A stretch of 64,000 bases of DNA from Pseudonocardia asaccharolytica DSM 44247 = NBRC 16224 (GCF_000423625.1 NZ_AUII01000007.1:121817-185816), one strand, 5' to 3'; positions 45,557-56,235 are shown, counted from the stretch's first letter. Notes: generated by a model not told the origin, from the letters alone. A program made the numbers and translations.

Positions 45557-45561
45557 GAGGG

Positions 45562-45840
45562 CTACTCGCCCTCGACGTGCTCGAGCAGGCCGGCCTGGAT
45601 CTCCCGCATGGCGATCGAGAGCGGCTTCTCGCGCGGGCCCGGCTCGACGAGCGGACCGACGTACTCGAGCAGGCCTTCACCCAGCTGCGAGTAATAGTCG
45701 TTGATCTGGCGGGCACGTTTGGCCGCGTAGATGACGAGTGCGTACTTCGACGACACCTTGTCCAGCAACTCGTCGATCGGGGGGTTGGTGATGCCCTCGG
45801 GCGTAAAACCGGCAACCGCGCCGGTCAGCGGCATGCTCAC
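45562..45840 (-). CDS. rpoZ: RNA polymerase omega subunit
   Basis: Small subunit assisting beta-prime folding. It is 92 residues. [41 protein letters not shown] is the conserved core. GTG 45840 overlaps the gmk stop (GTGA); an ATG two codons later is an alternative start. Order gmk-rpoZ-coaBC is standard. Confidence 0.96.
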   Translation of the reverse strand: MSMPLTGAVAGFTPEGITNPPIDELLDKVSSKYALVIYAAKRARQINDYYSQLGEGLLEYVGPLVEPGPREKPLSIAMREIQAGLLEHVEGE

Positions 45841-46475
45841 TGGAGAGACTCCTGAGAAGAGAGATCGGGGTTCGCGCCCGGCGACGAGGCGCTGTCGACC
45901 AGCAATTCTACCAATCGTGCGACGACCGACCGCAGGTCGTCGCTGACGACGGCCACATCGAACTCGTCACGCGCCGCCAGCTCCACGCGGGCGGTCTCCA
46001 GCCGTCGCTCCAGCTGGGCCGGCGACTCGGTGCCGCGGGTGGCCAGCCGCCGGGCCAGCTCGTCGAACGACGGCGGCTCCAGGAACACCGTCACGGCCTC
46101 CGGGAGCGCCTTCTTGATGGCCCGGGCACCCTGCAGATCGACCTCCGCGAGCACCGGGTGCCCCGCCGCGAGCTCACGTTCGATCGGGGCCCGCAGCGTT
46201 CCGGAACGCTGCAGCCCCCCGTGGATCTCGGCATGTTCGAGCAGCTCGTCCCTGGCGATGAGCTGGTCGAACTCCGAGGAGGAGACGAACCGGTAGTCGC
46301 GGCCGTCGACCTCGCCGGTGCGGGGCGGCCGGGTCGTCGCGGACACGCTGAAGTGCAACTCGGGAAGTGCCGCGCGCAACAGCGCGACGACGCTGCTCTT
46401 CCCTACCCCCGAGGGGCCGGCCAGCACGACCAGCCGGCCACGGGGTGGATCGGGCGGGGTGGAGCCACCGGTCAC
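45837..46475 (-). CDS. gmk: Guanylate kinase
   Basis: Phosphorylates GMP to GDP. It is 212 residues from GTG 46475. The P-loop is [12 protein letters not shown], followed by the GMP-binding [22 protein letters not shown] and [13 protein letters not shown]. The start was placed by the short Pro-rich leader before [10 protein letters not shown]; the upstream ribosome site is weak. It follows mihF, as throughout actinobacteria. Confidence 0.95.
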   Translation of the reverse strand: MTGGSTPPDPPRGRLVVLAGPSGVGKSSVVALLRAALPELHFSVSATTRPPRTGEVDGRDYRFVSSSEFDQLIARDELLEHAEIHGGLQRSGTLRAPIERELAAGHPVLAEVDLQGARAIKKALPEAVTVFLEPPSFDELARRLATRGTESPAQLERRLETARVELAARDEFDVAVVSDDLRSVVARLVELLVDSASSPGANPDLSSQESLQ

Positions 46476-46542
46476 GCAGCCCCGCCGAGGCTCGACGTGG
46501 TCCGGGAACCGCTGACGTCCGATGGCTCGCTCGCCCCGCCGC

Positions 46543-46857
46543 TCACTGGTCGAACTCGGCCAGCAGTGCCTTCCGCTGCCGGTCGCCGAGACCGCGCAAC
46601 CGCCGGCTCGGCGCGATCTCCAGCCGCTCCATGATCTGCGCGGCACGGACCTTGCCCACGCCGGGCATCGCCTCCAGCAGCGCCGACACCTTCATCTTCC
46701 CGAGCACCTCGTCGGAGTCGGACTGGGTCAGCACCTCCTGGAGCGTCGTTCCGCCGCGCTTGAGCCGGTCCTTCAGCTCTGCCCGAGCCCGGCGGGCCGC
46801 CGCGGCCTTCTCCAGCGCGGCTGCTCGCTGTTCCTCGGTCAGCTGGGGAAGGGCCAC
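46543..46857 (-). CDS. mihF: Mycobacterial-type integration host factor (mIHF/sIHF)
   Basis: Actinobacterial nucleoid-associated protein that bends DNA. It is 104 residues, starting at GTG with GGAGGAG upstream. A long charged N-terminal helix ([27 protein letters not shown]) is followed by a helix-two-turn-helix core with [28 protein letters not shown]. It sits directly upstream of gmk. Confidence 0.95.
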   Translation of the reverse strand: MALPQLTEEQRAAALEKAAAARRARAELKDRLKRGGTTLQEVLTQSDSDEVLGKMKVSALLEAMPGVGKVRAAQIMERLEIAPSRRLRGLGDRQRKALLAEFDQ

Positions 46858-46920
46858 GGTCTCCTCCGTCTTTCGGTGGTGATCTTTCGGTCGTGCAAAC
46901 GTCGGGTGAATCCTCGAACG

Positions 46921-46938
46921 CAGCGGGGTTTCCCGCTG
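46921..46938 (-). terminator. Hairpin between pyrF and mihF
   Basis: CAGCGGG and CCCGCTG pair around a 4-nt loop, 39 bp after the pyrF stop, plausibly ending the pyr operon. The same gap holds a direct repeat TCTTTCGGT nearer mihF. Confidence 0.5.
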
Positions 46939-46976
46939 AGTCCCGAACGAACGTACTCAGCCGCTCCCGAGGGCCG

Positions 46977-47897
46977 TCAACTGGGGTCCACCAGTGGCTT
47001 TCGCGGTCGCGCGCCCCTGGCCTTACCCGAATCGCGGCATGACCACCCGCCCCCCGACGGTCCGGTTGCGAGCTGCGCGCGGTGCACCTCGTCGCGCAGC
47101 GCCTGGGCGGCCGCGCGCACCGCGGCCGGATCGGGGCCGGCCCGCAGCACCGAACGCGACGCCGTGGGCAGCACCAGCCCGCAGACGCCCGCGAATCGCG
47201 CGGCAACGTCACCGGGAGCCGCGCCCTGGGCACCGACCCCGGGCGCGAGCACGGCCCCGTTGAGCCCGCCGAGGGCGAGCCCGTGGTCGGCGGTGGCGCC
47301 GACGACCACGCCGACGTCGCCGAGCGGCGTCGTGCCGGCATTGAGCCCGGCGACACCGTCGACGACGACCTGCGCGACCGACCGGCCGTCCCGGTCCGCG
47401 AGCTGCACCTCGGCCCCCTCCGGGTTGGAGGTCCGGGCCAGCACGAACACCCCGCGGCCCGCCTCGGCCGCGGCCCGCAGCGCCGGAGCGAGCGAGCCGA
47501 GACCGAGATACGGCGAGAGGGTGACCGCGTCCGCGCCCAGCGGGGCGCCGACGCGAAGGTAGGCGTCGGCGTAGCCGTCCATCGTCGAGCCGATGTCGCC
47601 GCGCTTGACGTCGAGCAGGCTGAGCGTGGACGTGCCCGCCGTCGCCGCCAGCAGCCGTTCCAGGACCGCGATACCCGCCGAGCCGTGTCGCTCGAAGAAT
47701 GCCGACTGCGGCTTGACCACCGCGACGTACCCGGCGAGGGCCTCCAGGGCGGTCATCGCGAACCGCTCCAGCCCGGCGGCGTCGTCGGCCAGCCCCCAGG
47801 CGGCCAGCAGCCCCGGATGCGGGTCGATCCCCACGCACAGCGGCCCGTGCGCGTCCACCGCGGCGACCAGCCGATGGCCGAACGAGCGCGGCGTCAC
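46977..47897 (-). CDS. pyrF: Orotidine 5'-phosphate decarboxylase, type 2
   Basis: Last step of UMP synthesis. It is 306 residues, the longer type 2 family. The catalytic [21 protein letters not shown] contains the Lys/Asp array; LCVGIDPHP and [17 protein letters not shown] flank it. The GTG overlaps the carB stop as GTGA. The C-terminal 30 residues are basic and variable. Confidence 0.95.
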   Translation of the reverse strand: MTPRSFGHRLVAAVDAHGPLCVGIDPHPGLLAAWGLADDAAGLERFAMTALEALAGYVAVVKPQSAFFERHGSAGIAVLERLLAATAGTSTLSLLDVKRGDIGSTMDGYADAYLRVGAPLGADAVTLSPYLGLGSLAPALRAAAEAGRGVFVLARTSNPEGAEVQLADRDGRSVAQVVVDGVAGLNAGTTPLGDVGVVVGATADHGLALGGLNGAVLAPGVGAQGAAPGDVAARFAGVCGLVLPTASRSVLRAGPDPAAVRAAAQALRDEVHRAQLATGPSGGGWSCRDSGKARGARPRKPLVDPS

Positions 47898-50800
47898 GAG
47901 CGGGCCTTGCGCAGCGCCCGGTGGGCGTCCTGCAGCGAGCGGACCCCGAGGCTGCCCTTGATCAGCGCCTCGATGCCCTGCACCGCGGCCGCCGCCCCCT
48001 GCACGGTGGTCATGCACGGCACGCCGCGCGACACCGCGGCCGCGCGGATCTCATACCCGTCCACCCGCGGGCCGGAGTTGCCGTACGGGGTGTTGACGAT
48101 GGCGTCGACGTCCCCGGCGAGGATCCGGTCGACGATCGTCTCGCCGGCCTCCCGCTCGGAGTGCTTGCGCACCACGGTGGCCGCGATGCCATGGCGGCGC
48201 AGCACGTCGGCGGTGCCCTCGGTGGCGAGCACCTCGAAGCCCAGGTCGGCGAGCCGCCGCACCGGGAACACCATGGCCCGTTTGTCCCGGTCGGCCAGCG
48301 AGACGAAGACCCGTCCCTTGACCGGAAGCGATCCGTAGGCCGCGGCCTGCGACTTGGCGAACGCCGGGCCGAACGCGGCGTCGATGCCCATGACCTCGCC
48401 GGTCGACTTCATCTCCGGTCCCAGCAGCGGGTCGACGCCCTGCCCGCTGGGGGTGCGGAACCGGTTGAACGGCAGCACGGCCTCCTTGACCGCGACCGGC
48501 GCGTCGAGGGAGAGCTCGCCGCCGTCCCCGGTCGCGGGCAGCAGCCCCTCGGCGCGCAGCTGGCCGATCGTGGCCCCGAGCATGATCCGGGCCGCGGCCT
48601 TGGCCAGCGGCACGGCCGTCGCCTTCGACACGAACGGCACCGTCCGCGACGCCCGCGGGTTGGCCTCCAGCACGTAGAGCGTCTCGCCGTGCAGCGCATA
48701 CTGCACGTTCAGCAGGCCGCGCACCCCGACGCCCTGCGCGATCGCCTCGGTGGAGCGGCGGACGGCCGCGAGCACCGAGCGACCGAGCGTGATCGGCGGC
48801 AGCGTGCAACACGAGTCGCCCGAGTGCACCCCGGCCTCCTCGATGTGCTCCATCACCCCGCCGAGGTAGACCTCGGTGCCGTCGCACAGCGCGTCGACGT
48901 CGATCTCCACGGCGTCGTCGAGGAACCGGTCGACCAGCACCGGCCGCTCGGGACTGATCGCGGTCGCCCTGCTGATGTAGCCGGCCAGCGACGCGTCGTC
49001 GTAGACGATCTCCATACCGCGCCCGCCGAGCACGTAGGACGGCCGCACGAGCACCGGGTAGCCGATCCGCTCGGCGATCTCGCGGGCCTGCTCGTAGCTC
49101 GTCGCGGTGCCGAACGCGGGCGCGGGCAGGTCCGCGCGACGCAGCACCTCCCCGAACGCCCCGCGGTCCTCGGCGAGGTCGATCGCCGCCGCGGAGGTGC
49201 CCACGACCGGGACGCCCGCGGCGGTCAGCCGCTGCGCCAGCCCCAGCGGGGTCTGCCCGCCGAGCTGCACGATCACACCTGCGACCGTCCCGGACTGCTG
49301 CTCGGCGTGCACGACCTCGAGCACGTCCTCGAACGTCAGCGGCTCGAAGTAGAGCCGGTCGGCGGTGTCGTAGTCGGTCGAGACCGTCTCCGGGTTGCAG
49401 TTGACCATGACGGTCTCGAACCCGGCCCCGTTGTTGTCAGGAGCTGAGCGCAGCGCCATCACCGCGTGCACGCACGAGTAGTCGAACTCGATGCCCTGCC
49501 CGATCCGGTTGGGCCCGGAGCCGAGGATGATCACCTTCGGCTTCTCGGTCTGCGGGGCGATCTCGGACTCGGCGGCGGGGTCGGTCTCGTAGGCGCTGTA
49601 GTGGTAGGGCGTGCGCGCGGCGAACTCGGCGGCGCAGGTGTCGACGGTCTTGTACACCGGCCGGATGCCCAGCCGGTGGCGCAGCACCCGCACCCCGTCT
49701 TCGCCGGCGAGCTCGGGCCGCAGCGCGGCGATCTGCCGGTCCGACAGCCCCGCTCGCTTGGCCCGGCGCAGCAACCCCTCCTCGAGCACCTGGGCCGCCA
49801 CGATCTCCGCCCGCAGATCCACGAGCTGGGCGATCTGGTCGAGGAACCACGGGTCGATGCCCGAGCGGGCCGCCACCTCGTCGACCGTCGCGCCCCCGCG
49901 CAGCGCCCGCTCGACGGCGTAGATCCGGCCGTCGGTGGGGAGGGCGAGATCGACCGGCTCGGCGGGGTCGGGGGCGGTCCAGAAGCCGGCCCTGGAGGTC
50001 TCCATCGAGCGCAGGGCCTTGCCCAGCGCCTCGGGGAACGAGCGGCCCAGCGCCATCGCCTCCCCGACGCTCTTCATCGTCGTGGTCAGCTCGGGGTCGG
50101 CGCCCGGGAACTTCTCGAACGCGAACCGCGGCACCTTCACCACGACGTAGTCGAGCGTCGGTTCGAACGCCGCCGGGGTCTCCCCGGTGATGTCGTTGCG
50201 GATCTCGTCGAGGGTGTAGCCGATCGCGAGCTTGGCCGCGATCTTGGCGATCGGGAAGCCGGTCGCCTTCGACGCCAGCGCGCTCGACCGGGAGACGCGC
50301 GGGTTCATCTCGATCACGACCATCCGGCCGGTGTCGGGGTGGATCGCGAACTGGATGTTGCACCCGCCGGTGTCGACACCGACCGCGCGCAGCACCGCGA
50401 TGCCCAGGTCGCGCATCCGCTGGTACTCGCGGTCGGTCAGGGTCATCGCCGGGGCGACGGTGATCGAGTCCCCGGTGTGCACGCCCATCGGGTCGAGGTT
50501 CTCGATGGAGCAGACGACGACGGCGTTGTCCGCGGCGTCTCGCATCAGCTCGAGCTCGTACTCCTTCCAGCCGAGCACCGACTCCTCGATCAGCACCTCG
50601 TGCACCGGCGAGGCGGCGAGCCCGCCGCCGGCCAGCCGCTCCAGGTCCTCGTCGGTGTGCGCCATCCCGGAGCCGAGCCCACCCATCGTGAACGAGGGCC
50701 GGATGACCACAGGAAGTCCGAGCTCGGCGACCGCGGCGTGCACCTCGGCCATGGAGTGGCAGACCGCCGAGCGCGGCACGTCACCGCCGACGGCCTGCAC

Positions 50801-51205
50801 GACCTCCTTGAACTTCAGCCGGTCCTCGCCGCGCTGGATGGCGTCGATGTCCGCGCCGATCAGCTCCACGCCGTAGCGGGCCAGCACCCCCTTCTCGTGC
50901 AGCGCGACCGCCGTGTTGAGCGCGGTCTGCCCGCCCAGGGTGGCCAGCAGCGCGTCCGGCCGCTCGGCCGCGATGATCTGCTCGACGAACTCGGGCGTGA
51001 TCGGCTCGACGTAGGTGGCGTCGGCGAACTCGGGGTCCGTCATGATCGTCGCCGGGTTGGAGTTGACCAGCGAGACCCGGATGCCCTCGGCCTGCAACAC
51101 CCGGCAGGCCTGGGTTCCGGAATAGTCGAACTCGCAGGCCTGCCCGATGACGATCGGTCCCGAACCGATCACCATGACGTGCCGGATGTCCTCGCGACGG
51201 GCCAT
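47894..51205 (-). CDS. carB: Carbamoyl-phosphate synthase large chain
   Basis: Synthesises carbamoyl phosphate for pyrimidines and arginine. It is 1103 residues with duplicated ATP-grasp halves. The first opens [21 protein letters not shown] and has [19 protein letters not shown]; the second opens [21 protein letters not shown] and has [17 protein letters not shown]. The C-terminal MGS-like allosteric domain (about 960-1103) would bind regulatory nucleotides. Its ATG shares a base with the carA TGA. Confidence 0.98.
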   Translation of the reverse strand: MARREDIRHVMVIGSGPIVIGQACEFDYSGTQACRVLQAEGIRVSLVNSNPATIMTDPEFADATYVEPITPEFVEQIIAAERPDALLATLGGQTALNTAVALHEKGVLARYGVELIGADIDAIQRGEDRLKFKEVVQAVGGDVPRSAVCHSMAEVHAAVAELGLPVVIRPSFTMGGLGSGMAHTDEDLERLAGGGLAASPVHEVLIEESVLGWKEYELELMRDAADNAVVVCSIENLDPMGVHTGDSITVAPAMTLTDREYQRMRDLGIAVLRAVGVDTGGCNIQFAIHPDTGRMVVIEMNPRVSRSSALASKATGFPIAKIAAKLAIGYTLDEIRNDITGETPAAFEPTLDYVVVKVPRFAFEKFPGADPELTTTMKSVGEAMALGRSFPEALGKALRSMETSRAGFWTAPDPAEPVDLALPTDGRIYAVERALRGGATVDEVAARSGIDPWFLDQIAQLVDLRAEIVAAQVLEEGLLRRAKRAGLSDRQIAALRPELAGEDGVRVLRHRLGIRPVYKTVDTCAAEFAARTPYHYSAYETDPAAESEIAPQTEKPKVIILGSGPNRIGQGIEFDYSCVHAVMALRSAPDNNGAGFETVMVNCNPETVSTDYDTADRLYFEPLTFEDVLEVVHAEQQSGTVAGVIVQLGGQTPLGLAQRLTAAGVPVVGTSAAAIDLAEDRGAFGEVLRRADLPAPAFGTATSYEQAREIAERIGYPVLVRPSYVLGGRGMEIVYDDASLAGYISRATAISPERPVLVDRFLDDAVEIDVDALCDGTEVYLGGVMEHIEEAGVHSGDSCCTLPPITLGRSVLAAVRRSTEAIAQGVGVRGLLNVQYALHGETLYVLEANPRASRTVPFVSKATAVPLAKAAARIMLGATIGQLRAEGLLPATGDGGELSLDAPVAVKEAVLPFNRFRTPSGQGVDPLLGPEMKSTGEVMGIDAAFGPAFAKSQAAAYGSLPVKGRVFVSLADRDKRAMVFPVRRLADLGFEVLATEGTADVLRRHGIAATVVRKHSEREAGETIVDRILAGDVDAIVNTPYGNSGPRVDGYEIRAAAVSRGVPCMTTVQGAAAAVQGIEALIKGSLGVRSLQDAHRALRKARS

Positions 51206-52374
51206 CAGGCGCCCTCCTCGATGAGTCGGTGCCGTCCGCCGGTCGGCCGTTCGGCCATCAGCGCGACGAATCGATCGAACAGGTCGGTGGCGTCGTGCGG
51301 GCCCGCCGCGGCCTCGGGGTGGTACTGCACGCTGAACGCGGGAACCTCAAGCCCCGCAAGGCCTTCCACGGTGCCGTCGTTGGCGCAGGTATGGGTGATC
51401 TGGGCCGGGCCGAACGGGGTGTCGAACCGTTCCCCCGCCTCCCCCTCAACCGCGAACCCGTGGTTCTGCGAGGTGATCGCCACCCGGCCGGTGGCGTGTT
51501 CGACGACCGGGATGTTGATGCCGCGGTGGCCGTAGCGCATCTTGTAGGTCCCACGGCCCAGGGCGCGGCCGAGGATCTGGTTGCCGAAGCAGATGCCGAA
51601 CAGCGGGATCCGCCGCTGAAGCGCCTGACGGGTCAGCTCGACCGGTTCGTCGGAGGCGGCGGGGTCGCCGGGGCCGTTGGAGAGGAAGACCCCGTCGGCG
51701 TCGAGCGCCAGCACGTCCTCGATCGAGCTCGAGGCCGGCAGCACGTGCACCTCGACGCCGCGGACGGCGAGCATCCGCGGGGTGCTCTGCTTGATCCCGA
51801 GGTCGAGGGCCGCGACCGTGAACCGCTTCTCCCCGACGGCGGGGACGACGTAGGGCTCGCGGGTGGTGACCGCGCCGTAGAGGCTGGCGCCGGCCATCGG
51901 CGGGCTCGCCAGCACCTGCTCGAGCAGTTGGTCATCCGCGGCGGGGGCCCCGTTGGCCACGAGCGCGGGGCCGGAGAAGATCCCGGCCCGCATCGCGCCG
52001 CGTTCGCGCAGATGCCGGACGAGCGCGCGGGTGTCGATCCCCGCGACGCCGACGATGCCCTCCTCGGTGAGCACATCGTCCAGCGAGCGGCGCGACCGCC
52101 AGCTCGACGGCCTGCGCGCGGGGCCACGCACCGCGTAGCCCGCGACGTGGATCCGGTTCGACTCGTCGTCCTCGTCGTTCCACCCGGTGTTGCCGATCTG
52201 CGGCGCGGTCTGCACCACGATCTGGCGGTGGTAGGACGGATCGGTCAGAGTCTCCTGGTAGCCGGTCATCGCGGTGGTGAAGACGGCCTCGCCGAGGGTC
52301 TCCCCCATCGCACCGTAGGCCTCGCCCCGGAAGATCCGTCCGTCCTCGAGAACCAGCAGCGCGGGACGACTCAT
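51205..52374 (-). CDS. carA: Carbamoyl-phosphate synthase small chain
   Basis: Glutamine amidotransferase subunit supplying ammonia to CarB. It is 389 residues from ATG 52374, which overlaps the pyrC stop (ATGA). The N-terminal domain has [15 protein letters not shown] and [11 protein letters not shown]. The class I GATase nucleophile is the Cys in [15 protein letters not shown], with the His/Glu in [10 protein letters not shown]. In M. tuberculosis a membrane-protein gene (Rv1382) separates pyrC and carA; none exists here. Confidence 0.97.
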   Translation of the reverse strand: MSRPALLVLEDGRIFRGEAYGAMGETLGEAVFTTAMTGYQETLTDPSYHRQIVVQTAPQIGNTGWNDEDDESNRIHVAGYAVRGPARRPSSWRSRRSLDDVLTEEGIVGVAGIDTRALVRHLRERGAMRAGIFSGPALVANGAPAADDQLLEQVLASPPMAGASLYGAVTTREPYVVPAVGEKRFTVAALDLGIKQSTPRMLAVRGVEVHVLPASSSIEDVLALDADGVFLSNGPGDPAASDEPVELTRQALQRRIPLFGICFGNQILGRALGRGTYKMRYGHRGINIPVVEHATGRVAITSQNHGFAVEGEAGERFDTPFGPAQITHTCANDGTVEGLAGLEVPAFSVQYHPEAAAGPHDATDLFDRFVALMAERPTGGRHRLIEEGA

Positions 52375-53672
52375 GACTGGTGCACCTTCCCGTCGCGCGC
52401 GGTGACCCGGCCGCGCAGCACCGTCGCCACCACCCTGCCCGGCAGCCGCATTCCCTCGTACGGGGTGTTCGCCGCGATGCTCGCCATGGCCGCGCCCCGC
52501 ACGGTCCACTGGGCGTCCGGGTCGATGACCGTCAAGTTCGCCGGCTCCCCCACCGCGATCGGGCGGCCATGGTCGGACAGCCCGGTGATCTCCGCGGGCC
52601 GCTGCGACAGCACCCGGGCCACGCCGTGCCAGTCGAGCAGCCCGGGCTCGACGCACGCGGCGACCAGCACCGACAGCGCCGTCTGCAGCCCGAGCATCCC
52701 GGGCCGCGCCGCGGCCCACTCGGTGTCCTTGTACTGCGCGGCATGCGGGGCGTGATCGGTGGCCACGACGTCGAGGACGCCCTCGGCCAGCGCCTCGCGC
52801 ATCGCCTTGGTGTCGGCGGCCGTGCGCAGCGGCGGGTTGACCTTGTGGACCGGGTCGTAACTGGTCAGCGCCGCATCGGTGAGCAGGAGGTGATGCGGGG
52901 TGACCTCCGCGGACACCCGGATGCCCGCCGCCTTGGCCGCCCGCAGCACCTCGATGGTGTGGGCCGAGGAGACGTGGCAGACGTGCAGCGCCGCGTCCGT
53001 GTCCCTGGCCAGGGCACAGTCACGGGCGACGATCGTCTCCTCGGCGGCGGCCGGCCAGCCGGCCAGGCCCAGCCGGGAGGCGACGACCCCCTCGTGGGCC
53101 TGCGCCCCGGCCGTCAGCCGATGGTCCTCGGCGTGCTGGGCGATCACGACCCCGAGGGCCGAGGCGTACTCCAGCGCCCGGCGCATGATCAGCGGGTCGT
53201 TCACGCACCGGCCGTCGTCGGAGAACATCCTGACCTGTGCACGCGAGCGCGCCATGCTTCCGAGCTCGGCGAGCTTCGTGCCCTCCAGCCCGACGGTGAC
53301 CGCGCCGACCGGGTGCACGTCGACGAGCCCGACCTCGGCGCCGCGCCGGTGCACGTGCTCGACGACGACCTCGGTGTCGGCCACCGGGTTGGTGTTGGGC
53401 ATCGCGAACACGGCGGTGAACCCGCCCAGCGCCGCGGCGCGCGAACCCGTCTCGATGGTCTCGGACTCCTCGCCGCCGGGCTCGCGCAGGTGCACGTGCA
53501 GGTCGACGAAGCCGGGCAGCAGCACCAGCCCGGCGGCGTCGAGGGTCTCGGCGCCGTCGGACGCGGTGAGACCGCTGCCGATCTCGGCGATGACGCCGTT
53601 CCCGATCAGCACGTCGACGGCGTCCTCGCCGTACGGGCGGGCGTTGCGGATCAACAGGTCGGGCACGAGCAC
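52371..53672 (-). CDS. pyrC: Dihydroorotase
   Basis: Zinc amidohydrolase cyclising carbamoyl-aspartate. It is 433 residues, type I. The HxH ligands are in [13 protein letters not shown], the MPNTNPV substrate segment follows, and the last metal Asp is in [13 protein letters not shown] 53672 gives the expected [12 protein letters not shown] start with GGAACGGAG upstream; 57 extra upstream codons are unconserved. A 47-nt palindrome ends 15 nt before this GTG. Confidence 0.96.
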   Translation of the reverse strand: MLVPDLLIRNARPYGEDAVDVLIGNGVIAEIGSGLTASDGAETLDAAGLVLLPGFVDLHVHLREPGGEESETIETGSRAAALGGFTAVFAMPNTNPVADTEVVVEHVHRRGAEVGLVDVHPVGAVTVGLEGTKLAELGSMARSRAQVRMFSDDGRCVNDPLIMRRALEYASALGVVIAQHAEDHRLTAGAQAHEGVVASRLGLAGWPAAAEETIVARDCALARDTDAALHVCHVSSAHTIEVLRAAKAAGIRVSAEVTPHHLLLTDAALTSYDPVHKVNPPLRTAADTKAMREALAEGVLDVVATDHAPHAAQYKDTEWAAARPGMLGLQTALSVLVAACVEPGLLDWHGVARVLSQRPAEITGLSDHGRPIAVGEPANLTVIDPDAQWTVRGAAMASIAANTPYEGMRLPGRVVATVLRGRVTARDGKVHQS

Positions 53673-53687
53673 TCCGTTCCGGTCCGT

Positions 53688-53734
53688 AGCATGGTGGCTT
53701 TGCTCCGGTCGGACCGGAGCAAAGCCACCATGCT
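53688..53734. repeat. Perfect 23-bp-arm palindrome between pyrB and pyrC
   Basis: The arms (starting AGCATGGTGGCTTTGCTCC) are exact reverse complements around one central base. In the operon mRNA this would be a very stable hairpin whose 3' foot adjoins the pyrC ribosome-binding site. Its sequence is unrelated to the 46-bp palindrome family. Confidence 0.9.
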
Positions 53735-53739
53735 GCAAC

Positions 53740-53761
53740 GGGGGGTGGGTGGGGGCGGGGG
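53740..53761 (+). other. G-quadruplex motif in the pyrBC template strand
   Basis: Four G runs of 6, 3, 5 and 5 are separated by single bases (T, T, C) on the plus strand. This is opposite the pyr mRNA, that is, on the template strand just before the palindrome. It fits the classic G3+N1-7 motif with minimal loops. Confidence 0.75.
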
Positions 53762-53793
53762 CACCGGCGGCGGCGCCGGCGGGGACACGGTGG

Positions 53794-54738
53794 TCATTCG
53801 GGTGCCCCCGCGAGCAGGTGGTAGAGGACGGCCATCCGCACATGCACGCCGTTGCGGACCTGGGCCAGGATCGCCGAGCGCGCCGAGTCGGCCACCGAGG
53901 GCGCGATCTCCATGCCGCGCACCATCGGGCCCGGATGCAGCACGACGGCGTGCTGGGGCAGCGCTGCTGCCCGTTCGTCGGACAGCCCGTAGCCGATCGC
54001 GTACTCGCGAGCCGACGGGAAGAACGCGCCGCGCATCCGCTCGGCCTGCACGCGCAGGGTCATCACCGCATCGAGGGTGGACAGCTCGGCGTCGATCTCG
54101 TGCGAGATCCGGCACGGCCACTGCTGCACCCCGACCGGCAGCAGCGTCGGCGGCGCGACGAGGACGACGTCGGCGCCCAGGGTGGCCAGCAGGAACACGT
54201 TCGACCGGGCGACCCGGCTGTGCAGCACGTCGCCGACGATGCCGATCCGCCGCCCGGCGACCGAGCCGAGCCGGTCGCGCAGCGTGGCCGCGTCGAGCAG
54301 CGCCTGCGTGGGGTGCTCATGGGTGCCGTCGCCGGCGTTGACGATGCAGGTGTCGGTGCCGGTGGCGGCCCGGTCCCGGTCGGCCCAGGCGGCGAGCCGA
54401 TGCGCGGCACCGGAGGCGGGGTGCCGGACGATCACGCAGTCCGCGCCCATCGCCGCGAGGGTCAGGGCGGTGTCGCGCAGCGACTCTCCCTTGCCCACCG
54501 AGGATCCCTTCGCGCTGACGTTGACCGTGTCGGCGCTCATCCACTTGCCCGCGACCTCGAAGGACACCCTGGTACGGGTGGAGTCCTCGTAGAACATCGT
54601 GATGACGGTGCGGCCGCGCAGCGTGGGGAGCTTGCGGACCTCGCGGCCCAGCAGCGCCTGCTTGAGCCGGTCGGCGGTGTCCAGCAGCGCCGTCGCGGCG
54701 GCGGCGTCGAGGTCGGTGACGCTCAGCAGATGCTTCAC
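53794..54738 (-). CDS. pyrB: Aspartate carbamoyltransferase catalytic subunit
   Basis: Commits carbamoyl phosphate and aspartate to pyrimidine synthesis. It is 314 residues from GTG 54738, sharing GTGA with pyrR. The carbamoyl-phosphate site STRTRVSFE is near residue 53, followed by [16 protein letters not shown] and [14 protein letters not shown]. There is no pyrI regulatory gene. The gap to pyrC (121 bp) is unusually long for this otherwise overlapping operon. Confidence 0.97.
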   Translation of the reverse strand: MKHLLSVTDLDAAAATALLDTADRLKQALLGREVRKLPTLRGRTVITMFYEDSTRTRVSFEVAGKWMSADTVNVSAKGSSVGKGESLRDTALTLAAMGADCVIVRHPASGAAHRLAAWADRDRAATGTDTCIVNAGDGTHEHPTQALLDAATLRDRLGSVAGRRIGIVGDVLHSRVARSNVFLLATLGADVVLVAPPTLLPVGVQQWPCRISHEIDAELSTLDAVMTLRVQAERMRGAFFPSAREYAIGYGLSDERAAALPQHAVVLHPGPMVRGMEIAPSVADSARSAILAQVRNGVHVRMAVLYHLLAGAPE

Positions 54739-55322
54739 GCGCCCGCTTCCCGTCGCAGGGCGACGCCGTCGGCGCCGTCGATCTCGTCGAGGAACACCAG
54801 GATCTGCTCGCGGCGCGCGGTCGGCACGTTCTTGCCCACGTAGTCGGCGCGGATCGGCAGCTCGCGATGGCCGCGGTCGACCAGGACGGCGAGCTGGACC
54901 GCGCGCGGCCTGCCGTGGTCGGCCAGCGCGTCGAGCGCGGCGCGGACGGTGCGCCCGGACATCAGCACGTCGTCGACGAGCACGACGAGCCGGTCGTCGA
55001 GCCCGCCCTCGGGCACCTCGGTGTCCTCGAGCGCGCGGGCCGGCTTGCGGCGCAGGTCGTCGCGGTACAGCGTGGGATCCAGCCAGCCGACCGCCGGCGC
55101 GGTGCCGCTGAACTCGGCGATCGCGGCGGCGAGCCTGCGGGCCAGAACGGTGCCGCGGGTCGGGATGCCGATGAGGACGACCTCCTCGCCGCCCGCGGTC
55201 TTCTCGATGATCTGATGCGCGATGCGCGCGATGATGCGGGCGACATCGGCGGCGTTGAGCAGCTCGCGGTCGGAAACACCGCTGCTCGCGCCACCCCCGT
55301 CCCCGCGGCGGTCGTCGGCCAC
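54735..55322 (-). CDS. pyrR: PyrR, pyrimidine operon regulator / uracil phosphoribosyltransferase
   Basis: RNA-binding repressor of the pyr operon, responsive to UMP, with weak UPRTase activity. It is 195 residues. The PRPP loop is [21 protein letters not shown] at about 123-143, and the purine-like fold core is [18 protein letters not shown]. It starts at GTG with GGAAGGAG upstream. A PyrR-loop consensus lies in its own leader, so autoregulation by translational repression is likely, as reported for mycobacteria. Confidence 0.96.
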   Translation of the reverse strand: MADDRRGDGGGASSGVSDRELLNAADVARIIARIAHQIIEKTAGGEEVVLIGIPTRGTVLARRLAAAIAEFSGTAPAVGWLDPTLYRDDLRRKPARALEDTEVPEGGLDDRLVVLVDDVLMSGRTVRAALDALADHGRPRAVQLAVLVDRGHRELPIRADYVGKNVPTARREQILVFLDEIDGADGVALRREAGA

Positions 55323-55737
55323 GAGGCTCGCTCCTTCCCCGCCTCACCGGACGGGTTTAAAGGATGGTGTGCGGTCACGCTAGCAGCGTCGACGCGGGTG
55401 TACGGGGTCGATCCCGCCGGGAATCGCCAGGATCACACATGGTGGCCCGGCAGGCGGTCGTCCACGGTTGAATACCGCCGAAACGGGTGCCTCGATCAGC
55501 CGTTCGAGTGGAGATACCTCGCTCTACAGCATGGGGCGCCGAGCGAGCTTGACCCACCGACGCGGCAGGCGCATGATTACTCTCCGTATTGATCAGCTGG
55601 CTCACGGATGGTCGCGGCAGCGGGGGGACCAGCCGGGAGCAGGAAGTCGGCGGGCCCGGGGGCGTCGGCTCGACCATGACGAGAGCACACGGACGTCGGG
55701 GCCGCGACCGTACGACCAGAAGTGAGGGGATCGCCAG
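55323..55737. other. Divergent pyrR-bldD intergenic region
   Basis: 415 bp with no convincing ORF. The pyrR side holds the PyrR-binding loop and a TAGCGT at about 55377-55382 that could be the pyr -10. The bldD side ends with GAGGGG before the ATG. A 13-mer at 55577-55589, TTACTCTCCGTAT, matches the BldD box as I recall it with two mismatches. AT-rich patches around 55570-55595 suggest a promoter there, not resolved. Confidence 0.5.
55338..55355 (-). promoter_or_regulatory. PyrR-binding RNA hairpin in the pyr leader
   Basis: The transcript reads CCCG-UCCGGUGAGG-CGGG: a 4-bp stem closing a loop that fits the PyrR recognition consensus UCCNGNGAGG. The 3' stem strand runs straight into the GGGGAAGGAG ribosome site of pyrR, so bound PyrR would block initiation. 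Confidence 0.75.
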
Positions 55738-56229
55738 ATGGGCGACTACGCCAAGGCGCTTGGGAGCAAGCTCCGGGCCATCCGGCAGCAGCAGGGGCTG
55801 TCCTTACACGGTGTCGAACAGAAGTCGGGGGGGCGGTGGAAGGCGGTCGTCGTCGGCTCATACGAGCGCGGCGACCGGGCGGTGACCGTCCAGAAGCTGG
55901 CCGAGCTCGCCGATTTCTACGGCGTGCCGGTCGCCGAGCTGCTACCCGAGGGCCGGGTGCCGTCCGGTTCGGAGCCTGCGACGAAGATCGTCATCAATCT
56001 CGAGCGGTTGCAGCAGCTGCCGGCCGACAACGTGGGGCCGCTGGCCCGGTACGCCGCCGCCATCCAGAGCCAACGCGGCGACTACAACGGCAAGGTGCTC
56101 TCGATCCGCGCCGAGGACCTGCGCTCGCTGGCGATCATCTACGACACCAGTCCGGGTGAGCTGACCGATCGGCTGATCGACTGGGGCGTACTGCCGCCCG
56201 AGGCCCGGCCCGCGCACCGGGCGGACTGA
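55738..56229 (+). CDS. bldD: BldD, c-di-GMP-responsive developmental repressor
   Basis: Global repressor of development in actinomycetes. It is 163 residues. The N-terminal XRE-type HTH (SKLRAIRQQQGLSLHGVEQKS to SYERGDRAVTVQKLAELADFYGV) is followed by a C-terminal domain. The tetrameric c-di-GMP site RGD-X8-RxxD is exact: R113-G-D115, then R124-A-E-D127. Codon 23 is the rare TTA, which would make translation depend on BldA tRNA. It is convergent with nusB. The order pyrR-bldD-nusB-efp matches Streptomyces. Confidence 0.95.
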   Translation: MGDYAKALGSKLRAIRQQQGLSLHGVEQKSGGRWKAVVVGSYERGDRAVTVQKLAELADFYGVPVAELLPEGRVPSGSEPATKIVINLERLQQLPADNVGPLARYAAAIQSQRGDYNGKVLSIRAEDLRSLAIIYDTSPGELTDRLIDWGVLPPEARPAHRAD

Positions 56230-56235
56230 CCTCAC

